From contig CM034607.1 of NCBI GenBank assembly GCA_020091685.1, positions 30,936,831 through 31,000,830 of the forward strand: a stretch of 64,000 bases of DNA, written 5' to 3'. The stretch comes from Lutjanus erythropterus. Taxonomy: Eukaryota; Chordata; Actinopteri; Lutjaniformes; Lutjanidae. The position numbers and the translations under genes are program-made. The first letter of the stretch is position 1, and each line of letters begins with the position of its first letter. Positions 1 to 10,922 of the stretch are shown here, piece after piece. A model generated the notes under the pieces. The model was given only the letters and a program-made list of their open reading frames with translations. It had not been told where the DNA came from and did not search any database.

Positions 1-1036
1 CCAGTCAGTCACACAAAATACCAAAAAGATGTATGTGGCTTTATACAACTAAATGCTTGGAGGCTCCCATATTATGCCAATTCTCTACTTTGTCTTAGCC
101 TACAGATATTTCATATGAAGTGGTACAATTGTACATTTTTTTTCAATCACATAAGAACTTTGGAGATCTTAACTTTTCAATCAGATGAAATTAAGCATCT
201 TCTACCTGGATCTGTGTTTAGTTTGAGGCAGCTGTTCTGACTGCAGCTTTTCTGTTTCTGCAAAAAAAGATGTGAACAGAGTGTACATCTGCACCATCAA
301 TGGCATCATGGGAAAGGACTGTTGCATGCTATTCTCCAAACACAGGATACAGAATACATTACTATGGATGTGACACAAATGTGAGCAGCAGTGCAGCACA
401 CAAAACATGGGATTGTTTTAAGATCCTCCTGACAGTTAAGCGTAGAAAGGAGAGGAGAGCAGGGCTGAAGAGGAGATTACAGAACAGGGAAATAATCACA
501 GAGAAAGGAGGAATAAAAAAAGTGATGCACAAAAGACTGAACTGACAAGACATCAAGCCTAAGCCCATTCTTTCTGTGGAATAAAGATGGCTTACACAGA
601 GCTAATGTCGGGAATGAAAGCCCCGGCCAACACAGCACACAGTGAAGGTAGTATAAACAGAAATCAAATGGAAACAATCAGAGAAAAGCTGCAGCTTCAC
701 ATGCTTTATTTCTGTGTGCACCACCTGCTGTGCAAGATTAGACAATTATACTGCTGTTTTTAGAGCCTTCAAATGGAGCAGGAGGCTATGAATATTGCGC
801 AGCTGCTGTGCATGCACCCATCCTTTCTGTGGATATTCAACCACTAACATGGAGCAAATGAGCAGAGGGGAATGCAGATTGCATAACACATGAGCAAAAG
901 AGACAGTGATCAAGTCAGTGTGTGTAAATGTCTGGTTGTCACTGCATTAGACGTGTCTGTGTGTGTTGCTATGCAAATGTTTGTCTGTGAATACCCGTGA
1001 GACGGTGCAGGCTCGTCGTCTGTATGAGTGCATGCC
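1..1036. other. non-coding DNA, no gene seen
   Basis: AT-rich sequence with only short chance reading frames on both strands. The stretch from about 720 to 900 lacks obvious repeats and carries E-box-like CAGCTG and octamer-like words (ATGCAGAT, TTGCATAA). It could be an enhancer, but nothing in the sequence proves this. Confidence 0.5.
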
Positions 1037-1060
1037 TGTGTGTGTGTGTGTATGTGTGTG
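1037..1060. repeat. (TG)n microsatellite, interrupted
   Basis: Twelve TG-like units with one TA interruption. The apparent open frames over it are low-complexity artefacts. Confidence 0.95.
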
Positions 1061-1390
1061 CAGCCACGCTATCCAGATGGGATCAATACTCCCCTCTATT
1101 ATAATTGAAGTGTGGCCTGGTTTCTGCTCTGCTTTGTCATCCCTCCAGCATGCGACATCAATCAGGGTTTTTTTTCTAGCAAATTCCAGAACTGAGCTAT
1201 GAGACATTGTGTCACACATGCTGCTTCAAACAGTAATGCTGGAGAGGCGTGACGACGGGAAAAGATAAAAATTAAGTGTAATGCAGCAGTCGCATGGGTC
1301 ATATTGGCGTGCAATACAGCTAATCAGAAAGCAATAAATAGATACAACATATCAAGTGGGTGTAAACTGGAAATAAATACAACAGAGCAG

Positions 1391-1949
1391 GTGAAAACTA
1401 GGGATGTTCCTGGCGACTAATTTCCCTGTCGATTGCATGCAAAATTTAATTTAGACTAGTAGACTAGTCTAACAGCAAGAAAACACTAAGAAAGCAGTTA
1501 AAATTGAACAGAATTTATTAATTGATAATGTTTAAATACTGTCTGTAAAAAACAGTGCATATGAAGAGCCATTTGAAGCCGTTCATCACAGTCCACAATT
1601 GCCAAATTGTACTTTAAATACCGCTGTAAAGTGGACTACTTTGCGCTGTGCAAAACCACGCTGGTTTTACAAGCTGTCATCTGTCTGACTTAGCTGATAT
1701 AAACATCCGGTGTCGCCCGGGCCATCAGGGCTTACATGCTTATGGCGTACAGCAAGAAGGGCTGCTGTCTGATGGGGGCGCGGCACCAACTAGTAGTAGG
1801 CAGCTGCATAACATCATAGAGGCAACAGTTAACTGGCATTATGCGTGAATTAAATATTCATAAATTGTTTAAATGACTAGTATTTCTGGTGCCAAGTAGC
1901 GAGGTGGCGACGTTTAATCAGACTGATCACGCACATCCCTGGTGAAAAC
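1391..1949. mobile_element. non-autonomous hAT element (MITE) with 8-bp target duplication
   Basis: The body spans 1399-1941 (543 bp). Identical 8-bp flanks GTGAAAAC lie at 1391-1398 and 1942-1949, the target-duplication length of hAT transposons. The ends are imperfect inverted repeats, TAGGGATGTTCC on the left and CAGGGATGTGCG read inward from the right. No transposase frame remains, so mobilisation would have needed a relative. The perfect duplication suggests a fairly young insertion. Confidence 0.85.
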
Positions 1950-3328
1950 CACAGTTTAATTTCCTCATTCCCTCTGCCTTTACATTGTCAACTCATCTTT
2001 ATGCTTCCACATGCTAAAACGTAACAGCTGGATTAACTTTAAGATTTTCTGTCATTTATTTATTACATGTTACCCTACAAAAGATAGAATAATAATCTAA
2101 TAATGCAACATGAAGTCCTCCTGGGAAAGTCACTGTATAAGGTTAGATGTGTTGTACTGTGTCTCAGAAAATAAAACAGAATTGTAGGGAAGCTGCTTTA
2201 TTTGGTTTTAATGTTTAACTTGCAGAGAGAAGAAGCCTAGTTTGTGCTACAGAGCTCGACAATGAGCAGAGTCCAATTTTCCAGCTCCAGATTGAATTTC
2301 CCACTCATTCCCTCCACTGACGATTGAGAAAACCTTTATATAGTTTTAAGCCTGGAGCTAAGTCGACCATCTAAGAGATGAATTGTGACCACGGCAAAAA
2401 ATTGATTTGAAGGGGGAAAAAAAGGCACAACACTGTATTCATAATTATTTTAAGAGTGAAGAAACTATTCATCACAGAAACCATTATGAATGATACTGCT
2501 TTTTCTCGAATTTAACCTTTGCCGTTATTTTAGTGTGGCTTACTTTAAGTCCTGTGTTCCAGATAACTTCTAAAAGAAAGACAGAAGACTACAAACGACA
2601 GGTTGGTTTCTTTTATGCTACAATAAAATAAGACCAACTACAACTGGGCAAATATTAAATTTCCTACTTTGCATTGCCATTTTAAACACAGTACACTGTA
2701 TTTTTCCTCATAAAAAGACTGAATACCAGCTCTGTTTCTTGCACAGCACCGCCGCCGCCGCCCACCTTCCCACTCTCTCTGGTCTGTGCTGCAGAGTTTA
2801 AGCAGGGTGCTGCTGAAATGTTCAGAACATGTTGTCATAAAGGTTAAAACAGTGAAGGATGTATTTTAAGGTCTGAGAGAAAAAGCAGAGATTCAGAGGA
2901 GAGAGGATCAGAACAGAACAAAAAAACATTTCAGAGACCTGGTCACCATAGCAACAACCGTCAGGTAACCGTGGCTCCCTAATGATCCAGCTGACACAAA
3001 ACACAATTGAGGAAATTGGAAACAGGATGAGTGGGTGGAGGGAGATAGGAACAGACCCAAAGGAAAAAGATGCATAAAAATAAAGCAGCGTTTGTAGAAC
3101 ATTCCTGACGCTGATGTTGATTATGGTTTAATTATCTGGAACAGGATGATTCAGATTGATGGATATGAAAAGATCATGTGATGGAGAAATGCTTTGTCAC
3201 TGTTCTTATCGAAGACAAATGGGAGCTGCATTTCATTTGTAACCACAGAGGATCCGAGGATTGATTTCTTATCAGAGTCGCGTCCAGTCTGTCACGCAGC
3301 AGGACACAGACACTGTCAGACAGACACA

Positions 3329-3330
<2 letters not shown>
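1950..3330. other. non-coding DNA, no gene seen
   Basis: No exon-like frame with both splice signals was found. There is a short (GCC)n run near 2750 in a GC-rich patch of about 60 bp. One X-box-like site is listed separately. Confidence 0.45.
2942..2955. promoter_or_regulatory. RFX X-box-like site
   Basis: GTCACCATAGCAAC differs at two positions from the palindromic RFX consensus GTTNCCATGGNAAC. RFX factors bind such sites in ciliary and neuronal genes. No promoter is recognisable beside it, so a distal element or chance are both open. Confidence 0.3.
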
Positions 3331-3361
<31 letters not shown>

Positions 3362-3362
3362 C
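3331..3362. repeat. (CA)n microsatellite
   Basis: Uninterrupted run of 16 CA units. Confidence 0.97.
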
Positions 3363-3419
3363 TGATCAAACTATCTGGAACCAAAGTCCATTAACGTCTA
3401 GATGAGACAGCATTTTGAG

Positions 3420-3760
3420 AATTTATCTCTTCCGTATTATGACGTATTTCCAAGTGAAACAAGAGCGGCGGGCGAGACATAACATTTGAAAAGTTGGTGT
3501 GTCATGACTCAACGTGCCATGCTGTTACCAGCTAGCTTACTAATGAATCTTAGTCATGGATGTATTCAAATCAAACGGGAGTTTCTTCGCCTGCCACATA
3601 TGCCAAAAAAGTTTTCTAGCTCCCAGGTTTACTTCTGTGGTTCCCACCAGCCCATAGATTTTACATCGTGATGATGTCACAGATTTTTAAATCACTTTTC
3701 TCAGCTCTCTTGGTTTTGCAAATATAAAGACTCCATGGGCCAAATGTTCACAGAAAGAGA
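3420..3760. repeat. interspersed repeat fragment (teleost type)
   Basis: The wording around TCTAGCTCCCAGGTTTACTT and the following 'CCACCAGCCCATAGATTTTA' is of a kind I associate with a dispersed fish repeat. The ends are not defined. An exon-like CAAG/GTGAGG donor just beyond it (3832) is open in all three frames and is not trusted. Confidence 0.4.
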
Positions 3761-4369
3761 TGTTGAAACTGTTTGCAGTTCGCTTTTACTGCAATACCAC
3801 AAGTGGGAAAAACTGGAAGCAAGGCAACAAGGTGAGGATCGATTGATGGGTGGAATATATTGTTAAATAGATGCCCAAAATTAGCAGGGATGTGGATTAA
3901 AAAGGGCCAAAAAGGTATTTTTAAACATTTTGTCTCAACTTTAAAAGGAATAATGCTAAAAATGGAAGCAATGGGGATAGATGTCATCACCTAAAGCCTC
4001 TCATTCATTAAAAGGGAAAAGCAATTTTCCAAGAAAAATTCTGTCATTGTATCTGCTCTAATTTTGAGTGCAACTTTGTGGGTATTAACAGTTTGGTTAT
4101 GAATACAATGTTACCCAGAATCATCTACTTTTCCCTAAAAGAGCAGCATGACAATCATACAGGGCTCAGCGCTGCAATAACACTTTGATGCTAGACTGCA
4201 GATATTTCCTTTATTGCTCCCTCAGGCTTGTGTTCTGTTACAATATGTATAAACAGATATTGTAAAGCCTTAAAAAGATTGAGGCTGCATCCATAATTCC
4301 ATCCATAAAATGCTATTAAGTATGATAAAACAGTACTTAAATTTTTTTTTTATTAGGTCTTAAATCAAT

Positions 4370-5000
4370 ATGAAACCAATAGTACACAAAGTGCATACTA
4401 TTTCCAGGACAATTTTTCAGGTTGCAAGCACTGGACTCTAAATATATAAATCGATATAAATCAATAATGTGCAGTTTACTGTTGGCACTAGTTACCACAG
4501 TCAAACGTCTAACATGTGCACCAGAAATTATACATACTGCTATTTATTTACACAAAAGTATTTTGAATGATATTACACATTTTTGGTATGTAGTGCATAG
4601 TACTGTGTGTGATTTTGGATGCAGCATAAGAACTGAGAGCCGTGCTCGTGGCTCTTTGAGGCTGTACTCAGGGAAATGCCAGATTTTTCTCATTAAAGTT
4701 TGTTTACAGGTCTCAGGGAGTGCTGCATATTTGAAAAAAAAAGTTTTTAAGGCTTTTATGCAGGAGCTGTGGAAAATCTGATCAATTCAAGTATTGCTCC
4801 CTAGTCTACATTTGCCGTCACTGATATAACACACTATAATCAGGACTGTCCAGTGTTCCCACGGCCCATTATTCTGAAACCTCAGTAGTCCAAAACATGT
4901 TCTATTGCACTGAAAGACCATTTGTCTGATGGTCTGACGTCCAAAATCAAACAATTCACAGCTCCAAACACCCATTGCTCTAAAAATGCACACTCTTCCA
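4370..5000. repeat. degraded interspersed repeats
   Basis: Two inverted segments built on AGTGCATACTAT (near 4390) and ATGTAGTGCATAGTACTGT (near 4590) look like the ends of a small DNA element. From about 4840 to 4995 is a repeat containing 'CCATTGCTCTAAAAATGCAC', related to copies near 13868 and 29757. No gene seen. Confidence 0.4.
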
Positions 5001-5124
5001 GGCTTTCGGCACTATGGGATATTGTTGAAAAATGATTTATAGTTAAGGAGTTTTAAGGCTCTTTCACAGCACTGTATGACCATTTCAAGTTCAGCTGCAC
5101 TATAAGCATTCAGATCTGGGGCCT

Positions 5125-5300
5125 CTGAGTGTCTCTACTGGAGCAGCTGGGGGGTTAAGTGCCTTGCTCAGGGGATCTTTGTGGTATTCACTGATTCAGT
5201 GGAGGGTGTTACTCGCTCATTTCCCCTGCCAAGACTTTTCCAGCATGTCTGGGGATTCAGGTCACAAGCTCTAACCTTTAGCTCACAGACTCTGCAAATG
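5125..5300 (-). mobile_element. tRNA-like SINE fragment
   Basis: The plus-strand words GGGTTAAGTGCCTTGCTCAG and GGTCACAAGCTCTAACCTTT are hallmarks of a common fish tRNA-derived SINE in reverse orientation. The minus strand reads from a tRNA-like head (CTAAAGGTTAGAGC) into the body. It is diverged and truncated. Confidence 0.6.
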
Positions 5301-5391
5301 CCACAGTGTCAATGTCCTACTTAGAGGTCTAATGGCACCCGTGTTGGATCACCGGACAGTAATTTTAGTCTAACTGTACCACAGGAAGTCA

Positions 5392-5405
5392 GTTACCATG
5401 ACAAC
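5392..5405. promoter_or_regulatory. RFX X-box-like site
   Basis: GTTACCATGACAAC has a single mismatch to GTTNCCATGGNAAC. It sits outside the neighbouring SINE and foldback repeat. Function is inferred from the motif only. Confidence 0.35.
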
Positions 5406-5519
5406 AACAAAACCCACAAACAAGCTCTTCACACCAACTGTAGATTAGACAGATCTGCACTGAAATGCTATTTGCAGTCTAGCCTACTTGGCTATTTACA
5501 CTCACATGGCAGACAAAAC

Positions 5520-6050
5520 ATGATCTTTTCCTGAACCTAACCAAGTAATTTTGTTGCCTAAACCTGACGTAACCTTAAATAAAAATCAATCAGTTAAGTT
5601 GTACACTATATGTAGAATATTTCCACCTTGTTGCTTTGCCATCAGACAGCCTTTTCTGATGGGAAACCACAACTGTATGCCAAATATCACTCTCTACAAA
5701 CCAACCAAAGTCCAGAAGCAAAATCTGTCATTTTTCCTCCTAGAACAAAGGAGTTGCTGATCTACTGCTGACCCAATCTGTTGGTTTGGTTGTGTTATTG
5801 TGTGACTTAAGTGTTTTACAAGATTACTTTAGATTCACCAAAATCACACAAAAACACAAACAAACTAACAGATCAAAGCAGCAGTAGACCAGCAACGCCT
5901 CATATGGCAAAATTGTTTTTTGATGCTTTGTAGACACAACAGTTGCACTGGCAGTGAACACAAGGTTAGAAAACAAAACATATGCTTGGTTTAATGTGAC
6001 GCCCGCTTCTGGTTCTTGTATCTGAAGACACAAGAAGATAATTTGGTTGG
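5520..6050. mobile_element. copy of foldback (TTAA-type) repeat family, core region
   Basis: It contains the arm words 'CAGACAGCCTTTTCTGATGG', 'AACCAACCAAAGTCCAG' and 'TTGTGTTATTGTGTGACTT', then the inverted 'CACCAAAATCACACAA' and 'GACCAGCAACGCCTC'. The two halves are reverse complements, so single strands could fold back. The same arms recur at 40640-41130 and 59728-61494. Terminal TTAA boundaries are not clear here. The upstream piece 'CTTTTCCTGAACCTAACCAA' recurs near 60215. Confidence 0.6.
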
Positions 6051-6075
6051 TTGAACAGATACAGATACAAATAAT

Positions 6076-6488
6076 CAGTGTTGGGCAAGCTACTTGGAAA
6101 ATGTAGTGAGCTAAGCCACAAGTTATTCTACATTAAATGAAGCTTCACTACACTGAAGCTACCCACCAGAGAAATGTAGTGAGCTAAGCTACAATAAAAT
6201 TATACAAGTAGCTTATCTACATCAAAGCAATTGTTTTTAAGCAAAAACAAAGTATCTATGTGTCTGTCTGTCTGTGTTTAGTAGTATATTTATTAGCCCC
6301 CTTTTGTACTAGGAGCCATCTACCCAAATATCAAATTATTTATTTAAACTGACCACAACAATTTGGTTTTGTAGAGAAGTTTGTAAAAAAAATGCACAAG
6401 TAAAATTTCTGAGTAACATAACTCAAAGTTATACTTTTCAGCTTCTCCTGTCTTATTTTTCTTAACCTCTTCCTGTCTAAATTCCCTT

Positions 6489-6529
<41 letters not shown>

Positions 6530-7094
6530 ATTCTTTTGCTGTCAAAGGACATGTTGCTAGCTAGCGCCATGTTAGCTGTTGGTGTTTGCTGACTGAGTTG
6601 TGATGATTAGCTTAGCTAGCGATTGTTGTGTTAACATTAGGAAATACCTGAATGTGTGTCCTTAAATTTGTGTTGGACGTCTTGGATGTTGACAGGAGCT
6701 TCCTTTTGTGGTTCCACAGTGAACACCGGAACGTGTAACTGTTCTGTGAGGACTCGATAAGTAACATGAAGTTGTTAAGGTTTGGCCATGGAGATTCACG
6801 ACACGTACACGTCTCTGCCCCCTCCTCTGCCACTGTCTCCTGCTGCACGCGCTCCATCTTGCCCCGCTGCGACCATCACGGCCATTTTTTTCTACACAGT
6901 ATGGCGGCCATCAGCCGGAGGACAGGTACGTGACGTCACATGGAAGAGACGCATTTAAGGTTTAGAAATGCGTGGGGAAATGTAACTTCTGTGTGCTACC
7001 GCGTTATTTGATCACTAAAGTAGCTTCGCTACTGAAAAGCTACGTTACGACCACGTTACTGAGAAACGTAGTCTCTCTGCACCACCAACCCTTG
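6076..7094. mobile_element. DNA transposon-derived repeat with CAGTGTTGGG-type ends
   Basis: The left end begins CAGTGTTGGGCAAGCTACTT. The right end, read inward, begins CAAGGGTTGGTGGTGC. Sub-terminal sequence alternates 'GTAGTGAGCTAAGC' and 'AGTAGCGAAGC'-like motifs in inverted order. A (CA)n tract lies inside at 6490-6524. The middle (about 6780-6960) is GC-richer and seems unlike the ends, so it may be cargo or an older insertion. No target duplication or transposase is visible. Confidence 0.55.
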
Positions 7095-7301
7095 TAAAAT
7101 GTAAAAAATATATTCACAAACTGTTTAAAAGTCTGCATTGCTTTAACGTTGCTCAACAAAACATAAAAACACAAAACATAAATAACAAAATCATGGTTAT
7201 TTGGTCATTACAATGCCAAAGTACTCGTAGTGTACCATTGTGGTGGTGACAAAATTATGGTGACCTGTCACTACTGCAAGTAACGGAAATACTGTGTGTA
7301 G

Positions 7302-7302
<1 letters not shown>

Positions 7303-7353
<51 letters not shown>

Positions 7354-7438
7354 ACCTGTAAATGGGCAGGATGCCATGCATGCTCTGATGAACATTATCG
7401 CTGCATCACTGAGCACAGACATGTCCTGCAGATATAAA

Positions 7439-7477
<39 letters not shown>

Positions 7478-7607
7478 GCATAAATGAGCAGACACACAGA
7501 CATACTAATGCGACAGGTGTTTGCATGGTTCAGGTGTAATGACTGCACAGCCAGAGACATACAGCTACTGGCAACAGGAACACACACACACACACACACA
7601 CACACAC
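7303..7607. repeat. cluster of three dinucleotide microsatellites
   Basis: (TG)n at 7303-7349 is followed by (AC)n at 7440-7476 and 7580-7607. The first block is on the opposite strand to the other two, so it can pair with them as a hairpin. The long cysteine/valine and threonine/histidine open frames here come only from these tracts. Confidence 0.95.
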
Positions 7608-7919
7608 CTGCTCAACAGATCCTCTGTTGAGTGTTGCGTAAATCTCTTGCTGTGTAAGAATAAAGGGCTGTTCCGGTGCCCTAAAGCTTGAAGTGGCTGT
7701 GAGTGTTACAACGCAGACAAACACACACACTAAAACACACACTGGTGCTGGTGAGCTCGTACCTGCGTGACATACAAGTCAGCTCTCAGTCTGCTATGAT
7801 TTTCAGTGATGTAGATCAAAGTGCAAACTGACGAAAAATCAGAAACAGGAAAACCCTGAATCAGAAGTTAAATCTGTCTCAGTCTCAGTGTATGAACAAT
7901 GAGCAAACAACAGTAATAT

Positions 7920-8070
7920 AAGAGATAAAATAATCCTTTATTAGTTCCACAATGAGGAAATGTATGGTGTTACAGCAACAAAGTGGATAAAAAATGTTTA
8001 AAAATGTAAAGAAGCACCAATAAGAACTAATATTGCACAACTGGTGTACATGGTAGTGCAGACCAATTGT
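7920..8070. repeat. interspersed repeat fragment
   Basis: The words 'ATAATCCTTTATTAGTTCCA' and 'TGTTACAGCAACAAAGTGGA' match my memory of a widespread fish repeat tail. Boundaries are approximate. Confidence 0.4.
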
Positions 8071-8439
8071 CATTTTAAAAAAAGTAATGTAGTCATTTGA
8101 AGCAAAGATACTACATCGACGAAGAAAGCTGTGGCAGCAGTACTGACATGTACCAGGATGCATTGTGGGCGAGCATGTGATGTGACTTCAATGACCATGT
8201 TGCTGTTTAACATCATCCTAGCATCTAGCTATTACTTTTTTGGCCAAAACAAAGCATTAGGTGGTAAACATACTAATCTAGCACAGCCCCAATCCACCAA
8301 GAAGAGGAGACCAGAAACCAAAACTCAAACAGCCTGTAGTTCTTCCTGCATCCGGAGTTTGCAGCGAGAGAACTCATCTCTCTTGGTCAATTAAACACAC
8401 ACTGAGGAATTTATTGCTTTTTGACTACATTTACCATCA

Positions 8440-8690
8440 TCACTGACTGGACATCCACATGAGAAGTGCAAAAATTTCCCCTTAATATTGTGACCTAATG
8501 ATGGAGCCAAACGCAAAGTCAGGAGATCAAAGTTTTTGCCATTCATCTTACTGAGAACAAGGAACGTCTGTACCAAATTTCACAACAATCCATCTAATAT
8601 TTGTAAAGATACATAAGAAAGTGAATTGATCACCAAAGTCAGTCAGCTTCATCATCTGGGGACCATGAGTTTAAGTTTAACCTGTTAGGT
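8440..8690. repeat. SINE/LINE-type interspersed repeat fragment
   Basis: Phrases such as 'GTCTGTACCAAATTTCACAA', 'CAATCCATCTAATATTTGT' and 'CATCATCTGGGGACCATGAG' belong to a dispersed family. A second copy is at about 34690-34850 (there 'CCAAACTTCATGGCAATCTA'). Confidence 0.5.
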
Positions 8691-10040
8691 GGAGATGATG
8701 CTACTAGGATCTGAAAAATGTAAAGCATATATGAGAACCGGGGGTATGAGCTGAAAAAGACAAAAACTCTACAGCTAATAGCCTCAGTCCTCCAGGTTCA
8801 GCACTCTGGACAGCGCCTCTTACACATCTGCCCTCAGGGAGCTCATCTACAATTTTCTGTAAATTTAATTTAAAAAAGGCATCAATGAAATAAAAAAGGC
8901 TGTTCAGACATGAGTGCAGAGTCGATATGGATGATAGTTTATGAGCAAACGTCTTAGAAACATTGTGTGTTCTACTTCATTGGCCTTCTCCTTTCCACTC
9001 TTCTTGCTCTCCGCTTTTTTCTTTTCCTCTCTCGTACCTTATCTGCCCTGCAGCTGTTTGATCTCTCCCGTCACTTTCTTCTCTTTGCTCACATCCCTCC
9101 CTCCTCGCACGCATCTCTCCTGCCATTGTTACTTAAGACCTAAGAGGCAGGAGAAGAGGAGTTTGAACTGTCTATTTTTTTCCCTTAATTTAGCATCTCA
9201 GAGAAGTTTCTTCCTCTCCTTCCAGCTTTTGTCGTCTTCGTATTTGCAGGGACGTGATATTGTTTCATTTCCAGAAGTCAAACAATCAATCGAGTCACCA
9301 GCCAGTAAGGAAGTCACGTACTGGATGGAGCAAAGCCTTACAGCAAATAAGATGAACTTTACTCTATAAAAAGCTATAATATTCAAACATTTTTTCAGTT
9401 TCTATAAATCTCGTTTAAACTTTGGATTAATCTCACTTAAACTTAAACTCGAAATAATGAACCACAAACTGGATCTAGGTTGTATTTCAGATTCTTATAA
9501 TTCTCGTCTCCTTTTCTCTGCATGCAGCCACGTCTCTGGGTATGATACTTTTTGGAAGTGCTGCACTGCTGAATGAATAATTCACACTAATATCCGGAAG
9601 TTTCTATTTGTGTATTTGTATGTGTGTGCACGTGTGTGCCACCGGCTCAGCTTCACTCTCCTCCGCCTACACTTAGTGCACTTTATGCTCCACTCACATC
9701 TCTGATCTTACAATAGAAACACTGTCCAGGCTGTAGCTACAGACATTGCTGGATTTACACCAGGAATGTTTTTCCCAGTGAGGAGGGAAGGTAAATACTG
9801 TATGTATAAAAAATACTGGTTGCAAGATTTAAAATAAAAATTCAAAGCTAATGTGATAAAGGAAGTATGTAAACCTGTTTTCCGTTGATGTAACATTAAA
9901 TGCAAAGAGATGATATTGTGTTGTCAATTTTTTCTGATACTATTCTTTTAACAATGGTAAAGATTTTCATGTATTTTCTTTGCTAATTATGCTTTGCAAC
10001 AAATTCCATGGATCTAAAATTTCCACTTCTTCTATCAACA
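8691..10040. other. non-coding DNA, no gene seen
   Basis: A 142-codon open frame at 8941-9369 (+) runs through a pyrimidine-rich tract. It begins with a serine/leucine/phenylalanine-rich string with no domain and no splice support, so I regard it as chance. The rest is AT-rich. Confidence 0.45.
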
Positions 10041-10041
10041 G

Positions 10042-10071
10042 ATGTTTGTAGGGGATCTTGAATTTCCTTTG
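10042..10071 (+). CDS. possible 30-nt microexon (unidentified gene)
   Basis: A strong-looking acceptor (CCACTTCTTCTATCAACAG) directly precedes 30 nt that end at a donor reading TTTG/GTGAGTATT. Only the first frame is open and gives MFVGDLEFPL; the other two frames contain stops. Ten codons with phase-preserving length is what a skippable neuronal microexon would look like. I do not recognise the peptide and see no partner exon on this strand nearby. Chance pairing of an acceptor and donor in AT-rich DNA remains the main alternative. Confidence 0.25.
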
Positions 10072-10100
10072 GTGAGTATTGATCATTCTACACAGTTAAT

Positions 10101-10922
10101 TTAAAGACATAATATGTAACATTTACGTGTCTTAAAACGCTAGACCTATATATTTTGTTGAGTTGTATACTTACAACATCTTTCCAACAACGTTCAAACC
10201 AAGAGAAATTCCTAATTTTATTTAAGGTAAGATGCGGTTCATTTGGTTTCTATAACTTATGGGGAAACATGGGATACATCAGATGATACGTCAGAGAGCG
10301 GTGTTCCCTTTTAGATATGACAAACATTTTAATCCTAGGAACTACTTTTCAAGGAACTAAAAGGTTCCTTTAGCCTGTTTATTTGGCAAATTAGTCCACT
10401 GGTTAGTGTATGAAAAAGTGGCGGCTGTTTTTACACGTTTTTGTGTCTGACTTTACAATAACCATGACATCATCCATCTGTTGTATGCTTTCCTCTGTAA
10501 CTCAAAATTGATGTGTCAAAGCAATATGAACACAAACTGGTTCGCAGCTGCAGATTTTTAAAAATGGTGGCCAAAATAGGATACTGTGAGTACTCAACCA
10601 GTCAGAAGTATTCAGCGCTACAAGCCCAACCCTCAATGTTACTGTACTTTTGGAGGTAATACCCTCCAAATTAGGGACTTTTTGGGCGGTAAAATATATA
10701 TCAATGCACTCCCACCATTACGTTGTCCCTGTACTGCTTAAAATAATGAGAAGATTAATCAGTTAAAATAGTCCCCTGCACTTAAGTTAGACCCTGGTAC
10801 CGGCGGTGGAAACATGGCTGCTAGTTCCTGGGGGAAGTTCCTGCAGTGGAAATGTGGCTAAAGTCACACTTTTGTTATTTTTCTGACGGAGAGACAAAAC
10901 AAATTACATACTGTGCCTTTAG
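10101..10922. mobile_element. TTAA-flanked non-autonomous DNA element
   Basis: The left end is TTAAAGACATAATATGTAAC. The right end, read inward, is an inverted match (AAAGGCACAGTATGTAATTT) with its TTAA mutated to TTAG at 10919-10922. TTAA duplication is typical of piggyBac and some Kolobok transposons. The roughly 820-bp body has no transposase. Confidence 0.6.

Noticed and set aside
3770-3832. Exon-like segment between TTTGCAG and CAAG/GTGAGG
   Set aside because: All three frames are open so the frame gives no evidence, and it abuts a dispersed repeat.
7255-7605. 116-codon cysteine/valine-rich minus frame
   Set aside because: It is made of TG/AC microsatellites read as alternating Cys-Val and Thr-His codons.
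8941-9369. 142-codon plus-strand frame, the longest in the window
   Set aside because: Pyrimidine-rich composition gives a Ser/Leu/Phe string with no domain, no splice sites and no conserved motif.
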